NCBI RefSeq assembly: GCF_046244385.1
Contig: NZ_CP176366.1
Coordinates: 2,542,001-2,606,000 of the forward strand
Source of the DNA: Methanospirillum stamsii
Lineage (GTDB): Archaea > Halobacteriota > Methanomicrobia > Methanomicrobiales > Methanospirillaceae
Direction of reading: 5' to 3'
DNA length: 64,000 nt
Shown: piece after piece, positions 26,144-35,106 of the stretch
Numbering within the stretch: the first letter of the stretch is position 1
How the letters are laid out: the number at the start of each line of letters is the position of its first letter
Notes under the pieces: generated by a model
Told to the model about the DNA's origin: nothing
The model's input: the letters and a program-made list of their open reading frames with translations, nothing else
Database searches by the model: none
Translations under genes and position numbers: made by a program

Positions 26144-26684
26144 CAGGTTCCCCCTGGATTGTAACAATCAAACTGAAAAAGTCACAATTCTCATCAATTT
26201 CATCAAACTGATAGTCCAGTTTTTCTTTTGCATGCCGTGCAATTTCGATAAGTCCGAGTCCGGCTCCAAGAGATACGGGATTTCGTTCTTTTCTTAATTG
26301 TTCCTTGTAGAGCTTTTTCAAACCTGCCTGATCAAGATTATTTATCTGTTCCAGCCGTGCAAGAAGAGTTGGGACATCCTGTTTTCGTATACTGTTTCCT
26401 GATGAGACCTGGTAATTACCGTCTTTATTGCTGATGACCAGAATCGTTGACCAGTATTTTTCTTCTAACCCGGATATTTTCAGATAATTCCTGACATTTT
26501 GTGTCTGTTCGATATATACTGCAAAAACATCAGAGATAGTTCCTTTTCCATGCTTATTATCTACAAGGTACTGCCTGATTGCATTTCCTATCTCTTCAAT
26601 GATACTGTTGGTAAGTGAACCATTGAAACTGATGAGAACGCCTTTCCGGTTGAATATTTCTTTTAATTGTAACAAATCACACAT
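26136..26684 (-). CDS. siaB: SiaB-family protein kinase (DUF6272)
   Basis: About 182 residues. It is an anti-sigma-like kinase of the GHKL fold: LKEIFNRKGVLISFNGSLTN and SIIEEIGNAIRQYL at the N-terminus, VFAVYIEQTQNVRNYLK as the N-box helix with Asn, and PVSLGAGLGLIEIARHAKEK as the glycine-rich ATP lid. In Pseudomonas, SiaB phosphorylates SiaC and SiaA removes the phosphate. I favour ATG 26684 because GAGGGG lies 9 bases upstream; ATG 26693 has that same site directly against it. It overlaps the end of the phosphatase gene and the start of siaC, giving tight translational coupling. Confidence 0.9.
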   Translation of the reverse strand: MCDLLQLKEIFNRKGVLISFNGSLTNSIIEEIGNAIRQYLVDNKHGKGTISDVFAVYIEQTQNVRNYLKISGLEEKYWSTILVISNKDGNYQVSSGNSIRKQDVPTLLARLEQINNLDQAGLKKLYKEQLRKERNPVSLGAGLGLIEIARHAKEKLDYQFDEIDENCDFFSLIVTIQGEPDA

Positions 26685-28602
26685 GTCCCTCATCCCCTCT
26701 TACCATGAATCCGAATATCAGGAGGTCATCTTTTTGTATCCAGTTATTCTGGTATTCAATCAGATTTGAATATAGTTGTTCTTTCTGACCCGAGAGTGGT
26801 ATATCAATCACCCGGAGAAGGTTTTTAAAACCTTTTCTCCCAAGACCAAATCCCTTTTCCCCTCCCGGGAGGTCAAATACTCCATCGGTTACCAGGTAAA
26901 ACCGGCTTCCTGGATTGATTGTAATCTCCTGGTTGGATAGGGCAAACGCTCTTTTATTAGACGAAAAGCCCAGATGGACATGCTCTCCATCTATTTCTTT
27001 CACCTCTCCATCATTCATCACAAAAAGAGGTAGCCCGGCTCCGGAAAAGATAAGCCGGTTATTGTCTGGGTATACTTTGCAAAGAGCAATATCCAGTCCG
27101 TTTTGCAGGTGACTGCTTTCAGACTGGCTTTTGAGGGTTTCCTGGACAAGGATGTGAAGTTTATTCAGAATGAAAGCTGGTGTCTCATCCGGATGCGTTT
27201 CAATTACTCTTGAGAGGAGGGCATTTACCATCATCGTCATGAATGCTCCCGGAACCCCATGACCGGTGCAGTCAATAACTGCGATGTAATAACCGTCGTG
27301 TACTTCTTTGAAAAAATAAAAATCCCCGCCAACGATGTCCAGTGGCAGTGATAAGATGAGATAATCTGAAAGATGTGTGTCAAGTTCAGCTTTTGCAGGC
27401 AGAATTGACTGCTGAATAAGCTTTCCATACTGGATTGAATCTACCAGTCTTTCCTGAGTTTCAGATAACCGGCGGTTCACGTTTTCAAGTTCGTTTTTTG
27501 ATGTCAGAAGAGCTTTTTCACTCTCTCGTACCTGAACCAGTGCATGAACAAGGTCTTTTTTCGTTTTCCAGGTATAGATGAGCAGAAGAGACAGAACGGT
27601 GACTCCGATAATAATACCCAGGATAGTCTGCCAATAATGCTTTAATATTTCCTGTATGGTTGGTTTTGTTGTCTGATCATATGGAGGCAGATTGAGGGTT
27701 TTAAGTAATTCATGGACCGCTGTGTGATCCTGGGCAATGGCCCATCCTGATCCATGTAATGCAATGGCAGCAGGATCGTCTTTATCCATCTCAAGGAGGA
27801 CTGTTGCAACCTTTTTACTCAGGTTAGGGTCAGTTCCGGTACCAGCAGCAAACGGCCATTCCGGGTACAGACTGGTTGAAAGGAGGTAGGGGAATCCGGG
27901 ATAGGTATCATGCATGTCATTGAGGACTTTAATCTGGCTGGAATTTATCTTTCCTTCACCTGCCATCCGCTCTATCTGTGAACTCCGGACAGTTCCGGCA
28001 TCCGCATCATTGTTAAGGACAGCAAGTACTGAATCATCCTGATTACCGGTAAACCGGAGCGAAGAAAAATCTGTAAGCGGATCAATTCCTGCCGTTTTTA
28101 ATTCTTTCCAGGCCGCCTGCCATCCACCGAGAGAATCCTGGTCAACAGCAACAAAACGCTGTCCTTTCAGATCTTCAAGTCTTATGATGTCATCACGGTC
28201 AGACCTTGTAAAAATAACCCCGCCAAAATAGGTTTCAGGTTTGGTTTTACCAGGTACCTGCAGGTTTACTATTCTCTGGGCCAGACCATGATATTCAAGA
28301 TATGAATATACTGAGGGGTTCGTTGCTACAAATGAGATTTCTCCAATTTTTGATGCATTCGTAATCTCATTAAAGTTAAATGGGACAATGCTAAAGTGGA
28401 GAGGGGCCAGGTTTTTCTCTAAGTACTCTGCAGTCGGTCCCCATTCCTGAAGGGCAATTTCATCTCCCCGGTTTGCAAGCACCCCGATAAGGATAGGTGG
28501 CTGTTCTTCTTTCTCCTGAAAATCTGCAATACTTCCTGTAGCGAGCAGACTAAGAAGAATGACAATGATACAGTATTGATACCCGGAGTGTTGTAATGAC
28601 AT
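26677..28602 (-). CDS. SiaA-like membrane PP2C phosphatase with PhnD/TtrS-like sensor
   Basis: 641 residues. A signal or anchor helix (residues about 10-27) leads into a periplasmic-binding domain (about 35-320). Its motifs GVLANRGDEIALQEWGPTAE, SFVATNPSVYSYLE, YFGGVIFTRSDRDDI, GTVRSSQIERMAGEGKI and TSLYPEWPFA match the phosphonate-binding PhnD fold used by TtrS-type sensors. A membrane helix at about 325-345 and a coiled coil follow. The SpoIIE/PP2C phosphatase (about 415-640) has DIVGGDFYFF, DCTGHGVPGAFM, LVTDGVFDLPGGEKGFG and KDDLLIFGF, with the metal-binding Asp residues present. It should dephosphorylate SiaC in response to an external small ligand. It is first in a four-gene operon. The sensor differs from Pseudomonas SiaA, which has another extracellular part. 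Confidence 0.92.
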   Translation of the reverse strand: MSLQHSGYQYCIIVILLSLLATGSIADFQEKEEQPPILIGVLANRGDEIALQEWGPTAEYLEKNLAPLHFSIVPFNFNEITNASKIGEISFVATNPSVYSYLEYHGLAQRIVNLQVPGKTKPETYFGGVIFTRSDRDDIIRLEDLKGQRFVAVDQDSLGGWQAAWKELKTAGIDPLTDFSSLRFTGNQDDSVLAVLNNDADAGTVRSSQIERMAGEGKINSSQIKVLNDMHDTYPGFPYLLSTSLYPEWPFAAGTGTDPNLSKKVATVLLEMDKDDPAAIALHGSGWAIAQDHTAVHELLKTLNLPPYDQTTKPTIQEILKHYWQTILGIIIGVTVLSLLLIYTWKTKKDLVHALVQVRESEKALLTSKNELENVNRRLSETQERLVDSIQYGKLIQQSILPAKAELDTHLSDYLILSLPLDIVGGDFYFFKEVHDGYYIAVIDCTGHGVPGAFMTMMVNALLSRVIETHPDETPAFILNKLHILVQETLKSQSESSHLQNGLDIALCKVYPDNNRLIFSGAGLPLFVMNDGEVKEIDGEHVHLGFSSNKRAFALSNQEITINPGSRFYLVTDGVFDLPGGEKGFGLGRKGFKNLLRVIDIPLSGQKEQLYSNLIEYQNNWIQKDDLLIFGFMVRGDEGHV

Positions 28603-28789
28603 TAATCCTTCCTTCTGTTATCTCATTTTACATCGTATCGTTCTTTTAAAACCGGAAAAAGAATCATGTGTGTGAATAAGTGAAGGTAACAGATTTATTA
28701 TAATGTTTCCTTTTTTCCGTTCAAATCATTTGAGAGATATCCCCTAAAAAAGGAGTGAAGTCTTTTTAACTCCGGATTTAAACGGAGGA

Positions 28790-30829
28790 TTATGATATCG
28801 AGAACTGCTCCATTCCAGTTGCAATCCGCTGAACTGCTCCGGCAGCCTCGGTAATTGCCTTACTAATCTGATCGATGGTAGCGGTTACCTCTTCGGTCGC
28901 AGCTGCAGAATCGACCGCCTCTTTAGCGGTATCCTGAACAAGATTTCCAACTTCATGAACACTTGCGGTTATCTCTTCAACGGCAGCAGCCTGTTCCTGT
29001 GCAGCTCCGGCAACTTCGGTAAGATTATTATAGACTGTATTAATTGCCTGTACAATTTCATTGAATACATCAAGTGTTTCAGAAACAGCTTCATTTCCGC
29101 TCTTTACTTCCGTTTCTGATACTTTCATTGATTCAGTTACTTTTTGAGACTTTTTCTGGAGATTGCCAATGATCGTTGCGATATTCTCCGCGGATTTTTG
29201 TGATTCAAGTGCAAGAGACTTGACTTCATCGGCAACAACAGCAAACCCAAGCCCTGCATCTCCAGCTCTTGCTGCTTCGATTGCAGCATTCAGGGCAAGA
29301 AGGCCTGTCTGTTCTGCAATGCCGGTAATAACATCTACAATTTTACCAATCTCTTCCATCTGGCCGGCAATATCAGTAATTATCACTCCGGTTTCATCTA
29401 TTGATTTGATGATTCCCTGCATTCCCTCTTCTGCTTTCCCGGCTAGCCTGACACCTTTTTCAGATAACTCAACCGTCTGTTTAGCCATACCTGAAGATTG
29501 TTCAGCTTTTGATGCAACAGAACTGACCGTACTGGAAAGATCTTCCATGGCTGTCAATGTCTGTTTAATGCCACTCCCACTTCGTTCTGCAAGGACACTT
29601 ACCGATGATGAACTCTGGGCAATCATGTTTCCGGTACTTGCAACCTCTTCTATACTGGCGCTGGTCTCTTCCATGGATCCGTTGAGAATTTCAATCTCAT
29701 TTTTAACTTCTCCGATAGCATCAGAGACGCATTTTCCACTGTTGTCAAGGGATTTTTTGAATTTTTCAAAATCGCCCATCACGGAAGCATGGGTATCATA
29801 CCTGACGGCAAAATTTCCTTTTGCAAACTCATTTACGATATTCATTGCTTCTTTTAAGGGATGAACAAAAGCCTCAACCAGGTCATTCACACTCTGAACG
29901 GTTACTAAAAATTCTCCATCATATTCATCAGTAGTAATTTTTGCATTAAGATTGCCGTTTTTTACATCACCGGCGGTTTTCATGATAGCAGTATTTGCAC
30001 GTTTAGATTTTTCCAGGTTCAGATTGATTTCATCATTCTGTTTTTCCAGGTTTTTAGTCATCTGGTCAAATGAAGATCCTATCTGAGTGATTTCATCATT
30101 TCCGGTAAGGCCAATCCGGTATGTAAGATTTCCTCTTCCGACTTCATCCATTCCTTTGAGCAGAAGATTGAACCTCCTGTTCAGGTTTCGTATGATAAAC
30201 CAGGAAATAAAAAGAAGAATAATTGCACAAACGATGGTGATAATAATGGTAGCAAGAAGGATATTTACATACATCACATTGGAATCAACATAATACTGGT
30301 AGGCACTCTGGTTATTCAGTTCAACCAGTTTCTGTATCTCTCCCATAGTTTCAAGCCGTTTTGCGCCGGCTTTTGCATCTCTTAATTCAGATGCCTCTTT
30401 TGTTTTTCCTTCAAGAGTCAGAGTATTTACTCTTCCGACGATATCAAAATATTCTAATGAGTATTGTTTTAATTTATCAATAACCTGTTTTTCTTCTTCG
30501 TTCATTGGAATGGATTCATATGCCGCTATTTTTTCATTGTATATGTCGATTTTTGGCAGCATATTTTCATTCAGCATCTGTTCTTTTTTCTTCATGTCTG
30601 ATTCAAGACTGAATTTATAGCCTTCCACAGCATAATTGAGCATTTCATTGTAGGTCTGGATGGCCAAAACTGAATGTGAATATTTATTCTGGTATAACTG
30701 GGTCAGTTGTGAATTTATCTTATCAGTACTGTATATTCCAACAAATCCGACTATAGAGATGGCAAGGATCCCAACAATTACTAAAATTAGTAATTTTTTA
30801 CCCATGGTTAAGTCATCTAACTGAATCAT
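28790..30829 (-). CDS. Methyl-accepting chemotaxis protein (four-helix-bundle sensor)
   Basis: 679 residues. TM1 (about 12-32), an extracellular helical domain of about 150 residues with 4HB_MCP character (QTYNEMLNYAVEGYKFSLES, LTLEGKTKEASELRDAKAG), and TM2 (about 187-211). A HAMP domain follows (NRRFNLLLKGMDEVGRGNLT), then a second HAMP-like linker, and the signalling hairpin with QTGLLALNAAIEAARAGDAG and GFAVVADEVKSLALESQKSA at the tip. It should dock CheW/CheA and bias the archaellum. Methylatable Glu/Gln heptads flank the tip. No che genes are in the window. It lies upstream of the Sia-like operon on the same strand with a 187-base gap. Confidence 0.95.
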   Translation of the reverse strand: MIQLDDLTMGKKLLILVIVGILAISIVGFVGIYSTDKINSQLTQLYQNKYSHSVLAIQTYNEMLNYAVEGYKFSLESDMKKKEQMLNENMLPKIDIYNEKIAAYESIPMNEEEKQVIDKLKQYSLEYFDIVGRVNTLTLEGKTKEASELRDAKAGAKRLETMGEIQKLVELNNQSAYQYYVDSNVMYVNILLATIIITIVCAIILLFISWFIIRNLNRRFNLLLKGMDEVGRGNLTYRIGLTGNDEITQIGSSFDQMTKNLEKQNDEINLNLEKSKRANTAIMKTAGDVKNGNLNAKITTDEYDGEFLVTVQSVNDLVEAFVHPLKEAMNIVNEFAKGNFAVRYDTHASVMGDFEKFKKSLDNSGKCVSDAIGEVKNEIEILNGSMEETSASIEEVASTGNMIAQSSSSVSVLAERSGSGIKQTLTAMEDLSSTVSSVASKAEQSSGMAKQTVELSEKGVRLAGKAEEGMQGIIKSIDETGVIITDIAGQMEEIGKIVDVITGIAEQTGLLALNAAIEAARAGDAGLGFAVVADEVKSLALESQKSAENIATIIGNLQKKSQKVTESMKVSETEVKSGNEAVSETLDVFNEIVQAINTVYNNLTEVAGAAQEQAAAVEEITASVHEVGNLVQDTAKEAVDSAAATEEVTATIDQISKAITEAAGAVQRIATGMEQFSIS

Positions 30830-31065
30830 GATTATCTCTCAGGTGTATTGATAATGTTCTCTTCATCGTTCATGTATAAAAAGTTAGGTGACTTTTTATG
30901 TCCTGGCTAAAAAATTAACGATTTTAAGATTTACATGAATTTTTTTGTATTCTTTTACCGTACCAATATTACTGAAAATGAGTATGCTGTATGACCTTTA
31001 GTCATAGAGTATAGTAAAAAATAATAGATGGATTTCACAAATCTGAAACGGGATTTTAACTCTGT

Positions 31066-31386
31066 TTATATGACCGGAAGTACCAGGCCGACAACTGAAG
31101 TTACAATCCAGATGACAACTGCAATAAGTAAAGATTTCATCCAACCGATGGAATAGAGTTTTTGCAATGCAATGAGCCATACTATTCCTGCAATGAATGC
31201 AGCAATCAGTCCCTGACCGATAATTGCATAGATTATTGTGTAAATAATCGTTCCAACAAGGGCAGCAATAATTGCTGTTTTTATGTCCTCAGTCTCTCCA
31301 AAAAATTTCGTTATTAAATAGATAATAACAGCAGAGACAATCAGAGCAAGAATAAACATCAGAACAGCAGTCAGTGTTAGTTCCAT
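31066..31386 (-). CDS. Small four-helix membrane protein
   Basis: 106 residues with four membrane helices: LTAVLMFILALIVSAVIIYL, IIAALVGTIIYTIIYAIIGQ, LIAAFIAGIVWLIALQKLYS and SLLIAVVIWIVTSVVGLVLP. Gly/Ala/Ile-rich, with one short charged loop (FGETEDIKT) after helix 1. No recognised family. The size and layout resemble YIP1-like or holin-like proteins, but this is weak. It is preceded by an AT-rich promoter region with a run of TATATAT about 25 bases upstream. It stands alone between two chemoreceptors. Confidence 0.75.
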   Translation of the reverse strand: MELTLTAVLMFILALIVSAVIIYLITKFFGETEDIKTAIIAALVGTIIYTIIYAIIGQGLIAAFIAGIVWLIALQKLYSIGWMKSLLIAVVIWIVTSVVGLVLPVI

Positions 31387-31624
31387 ACAGCTTTGATAAG
31401 GTCCAATGTTATATATATCAATTTATTGTGGTAGGTAAAATACAATTCATTCTTAAAGGTCTGTAATATGAAGGTTTAAATCAGGATTATAATCCCAAAA
31501 TAATCTCCAGTTCATTTGAATTTTCCTGTGTCTTATAATTATTAACCTGATGGGAATGTAATGGGCCTTCGTGAACGATACCATTTTCATGTCTTATGTG
31601 CAGTAATGATTTGAGGTAACAAAC

Positions 31625-31855
31625 ATGGGATTACTTGATGGTATCGGCGGTGCCCTCGGCGGCATGCTTTCATCTCCGGAAGGTAAAGAACAGATTATGA
31701 AATATATCTCATCTCCGGAAGGAATGGCAATGCTTTCTCAGTTTCTCAGTAGTCCGGATGGGAAAAAAGTTGCTGCACAACTGCTGATGCCAATTCTAGG
31801 AAACCTGGGTGTTCCGGATACAGTGAAGCAGTCAATTGAGCAGTATATAAAGTGA
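31625..31855 (+). CDS. Small helical protein with three 13-residue SSPEG repeats
   Basis: 76 residues. After a Gly-rich start (MGLLDGIGGALGGML) come three exact-length units at residues 16-28, 29-41 and 42-54, each beginning S-S-P-[ED]-G and ending in two hydrophobic residues (KYI, QFL, QLL). The tail is GNLGVPDTVKQSIEQYIK. Each unit looks like a helix capped by S-S-P-E-G. GAGGT about 10 bases upstream supports ATG 31625. Function unknown. A hairpin terminator lies about 40 bases after the stop. Confidence 0.75.
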   Translation: MGLLDGIGGALGGMLSSPEGKEQIMKYISSPEGMAMLSQFLSSPDGKKVAAQLLMPILGNLGVPDTVKQSIEQYIK

Positions 31856-32264
31856 TGAGATAATTTCTTTTTTCATTATCCCTTTTTTGAACCAACCTGA
31901 AGTGATATCCGGGTATCTTCAGGAAGTTTTTTTCACAAAGGCAGATTCCTGAACCTGATCCGAAATAAAGCATATTCTAATAACATGGATTCTTTTTTTA
32001 GATCTCATCAAATACTCATACCATTAAAAGGTACAATCAGTACGCCATAATATCAGATTGTCTGATACAGTAAATGCCTGTAAGCAAATATTTCTTTATT
32101 AAATTAATTATAATGTGTTTTTGAACCCTTCATCTTAAAAAATTTTTGCCATTAACTATAACTGATTTTAACGATAATCATCAGTTCGTATTCTTTGGAT
32201 GATGAGAACTGACAGATAATTTCGTGATATTTATATTGATAATGCCTGTAGGATGTGATATCTC
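31856..32264. other. Intergenic region between small gene and chemoreceptor
   Basis: About 410 bases without a credible gene. It holds a hairpin terminator at 31896-31933, then AT-rich sequence. TTTATATTGAT near 32230-32240 is a reasonable TATA box for the chemoreceptor at 32265. I see no further structure. Confidence 0.5.
31896..31933 (+). terminator. Hairpin plus T-run terminator
   Basis: CCTGAAG (31896-31902) pairs with CTTCAGG (31917-31923) around a 14-base loop and is followed by AAG and seven T residues (31927-31933). The position 40 bases after the SSPEG-repeat gene fits a transcription terminator. Confidence 0.6.
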
Positions 32265-34775
32265 ATGAATTTTGCCCGGATGGAATTTACATCAATCAAA
32301 CACAAAATTCTCTTTTTTGGAGGAATAGCCTTATTATTGGTAGCGATAGGGATTATCGGGTATGCGGCATACACGCTGAATTCTACCGCTGTAATCTCTG
32401 CTGAAGAGGGGCTTCAAAGTCTTGCAGAACATGAAAGTGCCCGTGTTTCTGCAATTCTTGATGAACCATATACAACCTCTTCAGCTGTTGCAGCCCTTTT
32501 AGAGGGAGTCAGAAAGACAAATACAAATTTTCCCCGGTCTCAGGTTGTCCCGATGATAGAGGGTGTTCTTGCCGACCGTCCTCTTTACAATGGAGTATAT
32601 ACCATATGGGAACCAGGTGTGTTTGATGGGAGAGATGAAGAATATAAGTTAAAGGACGGATATGACAAGACCGGGCGACTCCGGATTTACTGGTACCGGG
32701 ATGCATCCGGTTCTATGGTCCGGAAAATCTATGATGAAACCAGTTCAGATCCCGGCAGTTACTATGATGTACCCAAAAAGACCTTGAAAGGATCGGTCAT
32801 TGATCCGTACATTGAGACCATGCAGGGAGATCCGGTCCTGATGGCATCACTGGTGACACCAATTATCCGGGATGGACAATTTAATGGCATTGTCGCTGTG
32901 GATGTTGCGATACAGGACATTGAAGAGATTGCGGATTCTCTCGACATTTATGACGGGAATGGAAAACTTCTGGTTGTAAGTAATGGTGGTCTTATCGCTG
33001 GTGCAACAGGTGACCTTGATGTTGCAGGAAAACCCCTGGATGAGGTTGCTCCAGAGTTTAATTTAGATCCCGGACTCATAACTAAGGTAATCTCCTCCGG
33101 AGAAACAAATACATTTGATGATGGAACCCACCTTGGTTCTATTGTTCCTATCTCGATAGGAGACTCTGAAACACCCTGGGCGGTTGTGGTTTTTGCTCCG
33201 AAAAGTGTTGTTACAGCAGAAGCAACAGCCCAGACCTTTACCCTAATAGTAATTGGTCTTATCATCTCCCTGATTGGTATGGGAGTGTTATATTTCGTAG
33301 CCCGTTCAATTGCACAACCAATTATTCATATAACCGGTGTTTCACAGGCTATTTCTGTGGGTGACCTGGAAACCCACATCGGTATCAATCAGAAAGATGA
33401 GATTGGAAAACTGGCAGATGCATTCCGGAATATGAGGCAGGGGCTGAAAGATAAAGCAAGTTCTGCAGCAGAAATTGCCCGGGGAAATCTTGATATAACA
33501 GTTCCTGTAGCCGGAGACAAGGATGTTCTTGGCCAGTCCATGATACAGATGGTATCATCCATCGCTGATGTAACCTCGACTATGACCCGGCTTTCAGATA
33601 ATGCATCGGTAGGAAACCTCTCCATCCGGGGAGATTCTTCTTTATTCCAGGGTGAGTATGCCCGGATAGTCGAAGGTGTCAATTCCACACTTGATGCCGT
33701 GATGGATCCATTGAACGAGGGTATGCGGCTAGCCGGTGAATATGCCCGGAATAACTTCAAAGCTCGTTTTAATCCGGAAGTGACTGTGCAGGGTGATTTT
33801 GTCAGGTTCAGGGATGCCATGGATGAAATCGGCATACAGGTTTCAGGGACGCTCCGGACGATAACTGATAAGATGTCTGAACTGACTGCAAGTGCAGAAG
33901 AGGCACAGGCATCTGCAAATGAGGTTGCCCGGGGAGCGGTTGAGGTCGCAACGAATGCTGAAGCGGTATCACATAATGCGGACCGGGGAAGTGATGGAAC
34001 CAGTCAGGTACTGAAAGCTATGGAAGATCTCTCGGTTGTGGTATCTGACATCTCAATGAAGACCGATCAGGTCTCCCGTCTTGCAGCTGAAGGAAATCAA
34101 CTCAGTAATGAAGGGCAGACCCTTGCAAAGAAAGCAGGGGAAGGAATGGAAGGCATCAAATCTGCAACTTCAGATATCGGAACTCTTATCAATAGTATAA
34201 AGGACCAGATGGAGCAGATAACAAGTGTTATTGCTATTATCACTTCGATTTCTGATGAAACAAATCTGCTTGCCCTTAATGCAGCAATAGAAGCGGCAAG
34301 AGCTGGAGAAGCAGGAAGAGGTTTTGCTGTCGTTGCTGATGAAGTAAAAGAACTTGCCACGGAGAGTCATCAATCCGCTGAAAAGATAGAACAGATGATT
34401 AATACCCTCAGCCGTGAATCAGCCCGGGCCACGGATATCATGAGTAAGGCACAAAATGAAGTCTCTGAGGGGTATACCGATGTGTTAAAGACACTGGATA
34501 TCTTCCAGAAAATTGTGGTGATGCTCTCCGATGTAGCTCAGAACATCAGTGAAGTCGCTGCTGCATCAGAAGAACAGGCTGCTTCAGTTGAAGAAATCAC
34601 GGCAAGTATCAACGAGGTCCATCAGATGATAAAAACCACCGCAGAGAACGCCGTTTCAAATGCTGCAATTTCTGAAGAATCGTCTGCTGCAGTCGACCAG
34701 ATTCAGCGGGTTGTTGAGAATGTGAACGGGGTTATCACGATATTACAAAGAGAAATTGATAAATTTACAATATAA
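32265..34775 (+). CDS. Methyl-accepting chemotaxis protein with dCache sensor
   Basis: 836 residues. TM1 at about 17-37, then an extracellular double-Cache domain (about 40-320) with VYTIWEPGVFDGRDEEYKL, RIYWYRDASGSMV, YYDVPKKTLKGSVIDPYIET and VTPIIRDGQFNGIVAVDVAI, typical of dCache_1. TM2 lies at about 325-347. HAMP (SIAQPIIHITGVSQAISVGD) and a second HAMP-like segment follow, then the signalling hairpin with ETNLLALNAAIEAARAGEAG and RGFAVVADEVKELATESHQS. Cache sensors usually bind amino acids or organic acids; the ligand here cannot be deduced. Its 3' end abuts a decayed PAS/kinase fragment. Confidence 0.95.
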   Translation: MNFARMEFTSIKHKILFFGGIALLLVAIGIIGYAAYTLNSTAVISAEEGLQSLAEHESARVSAILDEPYTTSSAVAALLEGVRKTNTNFPRSQVVPMIEGVLADRPLYNGVYTIWEPGVFDGRDEEYKLKDGYDKTGRLRIYWYRDASGSMVRKIYDETSSDPGSYYDVPKKTLKGSVIDPYIETMQGDPVLMASLVTPIIRDGQFNGIVAVDVAIQDIEEIADSLDIYDGNGKLLVVSNGGLIAGATGDLDVAGKPLDEVAPEFNLDPGLITKVISSGETNTFDDGTHLGSIVPISIGDSETPWAVVVFAPKSVVTAEATAQTFTLIVIGLIISLIGMGVLYFVARSIAQPIIHITGVSQAISVGDLETHIGINQKDEIGKLADAFRNMRQGLKDKASSAAEIARGNLDITVPVAGDKDVLGQSMIQMVSSIADVTSTMTRLSDNASVGNLSIRGDSSLFQGEYARIVEGVNSTLDAVMDPLNEGMRLAGEYARNNFKARFNPEVTVQGDFVRFRDAMDEIGIQVSGTLRTITDKMSELTASAEEAQASANEVARGAVEVATNAEAVSHNADRGSDGTSQVLKAMEDLSVVVSDISMKTDQVSRLAAEGNQLSNEGQTLAKKAGEGMEGIKSATSDIGTLINSIKDQMEQITSVIAIITSISDETNLLALNAAIEAARAGEAGRGFAVVADEVKELATESHQSAEKIEQMINTLSRESARATDIMSKAQNEVSEGYTDVLKTLDIFQKIVVMLSDVAQNISEVAAASEEQAASVEEITASINEVHQMIKTTAENAVSNAAISEESSAAVDQIQRVVENVNGVITILQREIDKFTI

Positions 34776-35099
34776 TCCGGGATATAACCAAACGACGAAC
34801 ACAAGAACAAGAAAGTACTACTGCAATCGATCAGATACAAAAATAATGGCTGAATTGTCAATCTTCAACAGCGGGATAAGAAACCCGCTGATGGTAATCC
34901 TGGCTTTAACAGAAAGAGAATGTCCGGATGCCTTTGATGAGATTGAAAGAAGTGTGAATTATATCGATTGCACAATTAACCAGTTCGACAAAGGGTGGGA
35001 TGAATCCAATAAGATATTTTCATTTCTAAAAAACATCATGGTATTGCTATTCATCGGGAAAATGACAAAACTAAAAATCATTTTATTTTTCCGGAATAA
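34776..35099 (+). pseudogene. Relic of a PAS/degenerate-HisKA signalling protein
   Basis: Read across three frames, this stretch aligns without gaps to residues about 678-760 of the 1910-residue kinase in this window. RDITKRRTQEQESTTAIDQI (PAS end and linker) runs to an A5 run at 34839-34843. From ATG 34846 the next frame reads MAELSIFNSGIRNPLMVILA and FDKGWDESNKIFSFL. At the slippery string A-AAA-AAC (35028-35034) a -1 shift then gives KKHHGIAIHREND and a stop at 35097. The H-box equivalent reads S-G-I-R-N-P-L, lacking His. The 85-codon frame from 34846 may still be expressed, but most of the parent protein is missing. Confidence 0.65.
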
Positions 35100-35106
35100 C
35101 TAATAT

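Noticed and set aside
29163..29864. 233-codon plus-strand frame inside the chemoreceptor gene
   Set aside because: Antisense shadow of the conserved signalling domain. Its Ala/Ser/Ile-rich sequence mirrors the receptor codons, and the receptor match is unambiguous.
34097..34360. 87-codon minus-strand frame in the second chemoreceptor
   Set aside because: Same pattern as at 29163: an antisense shadow of the receptor tip.
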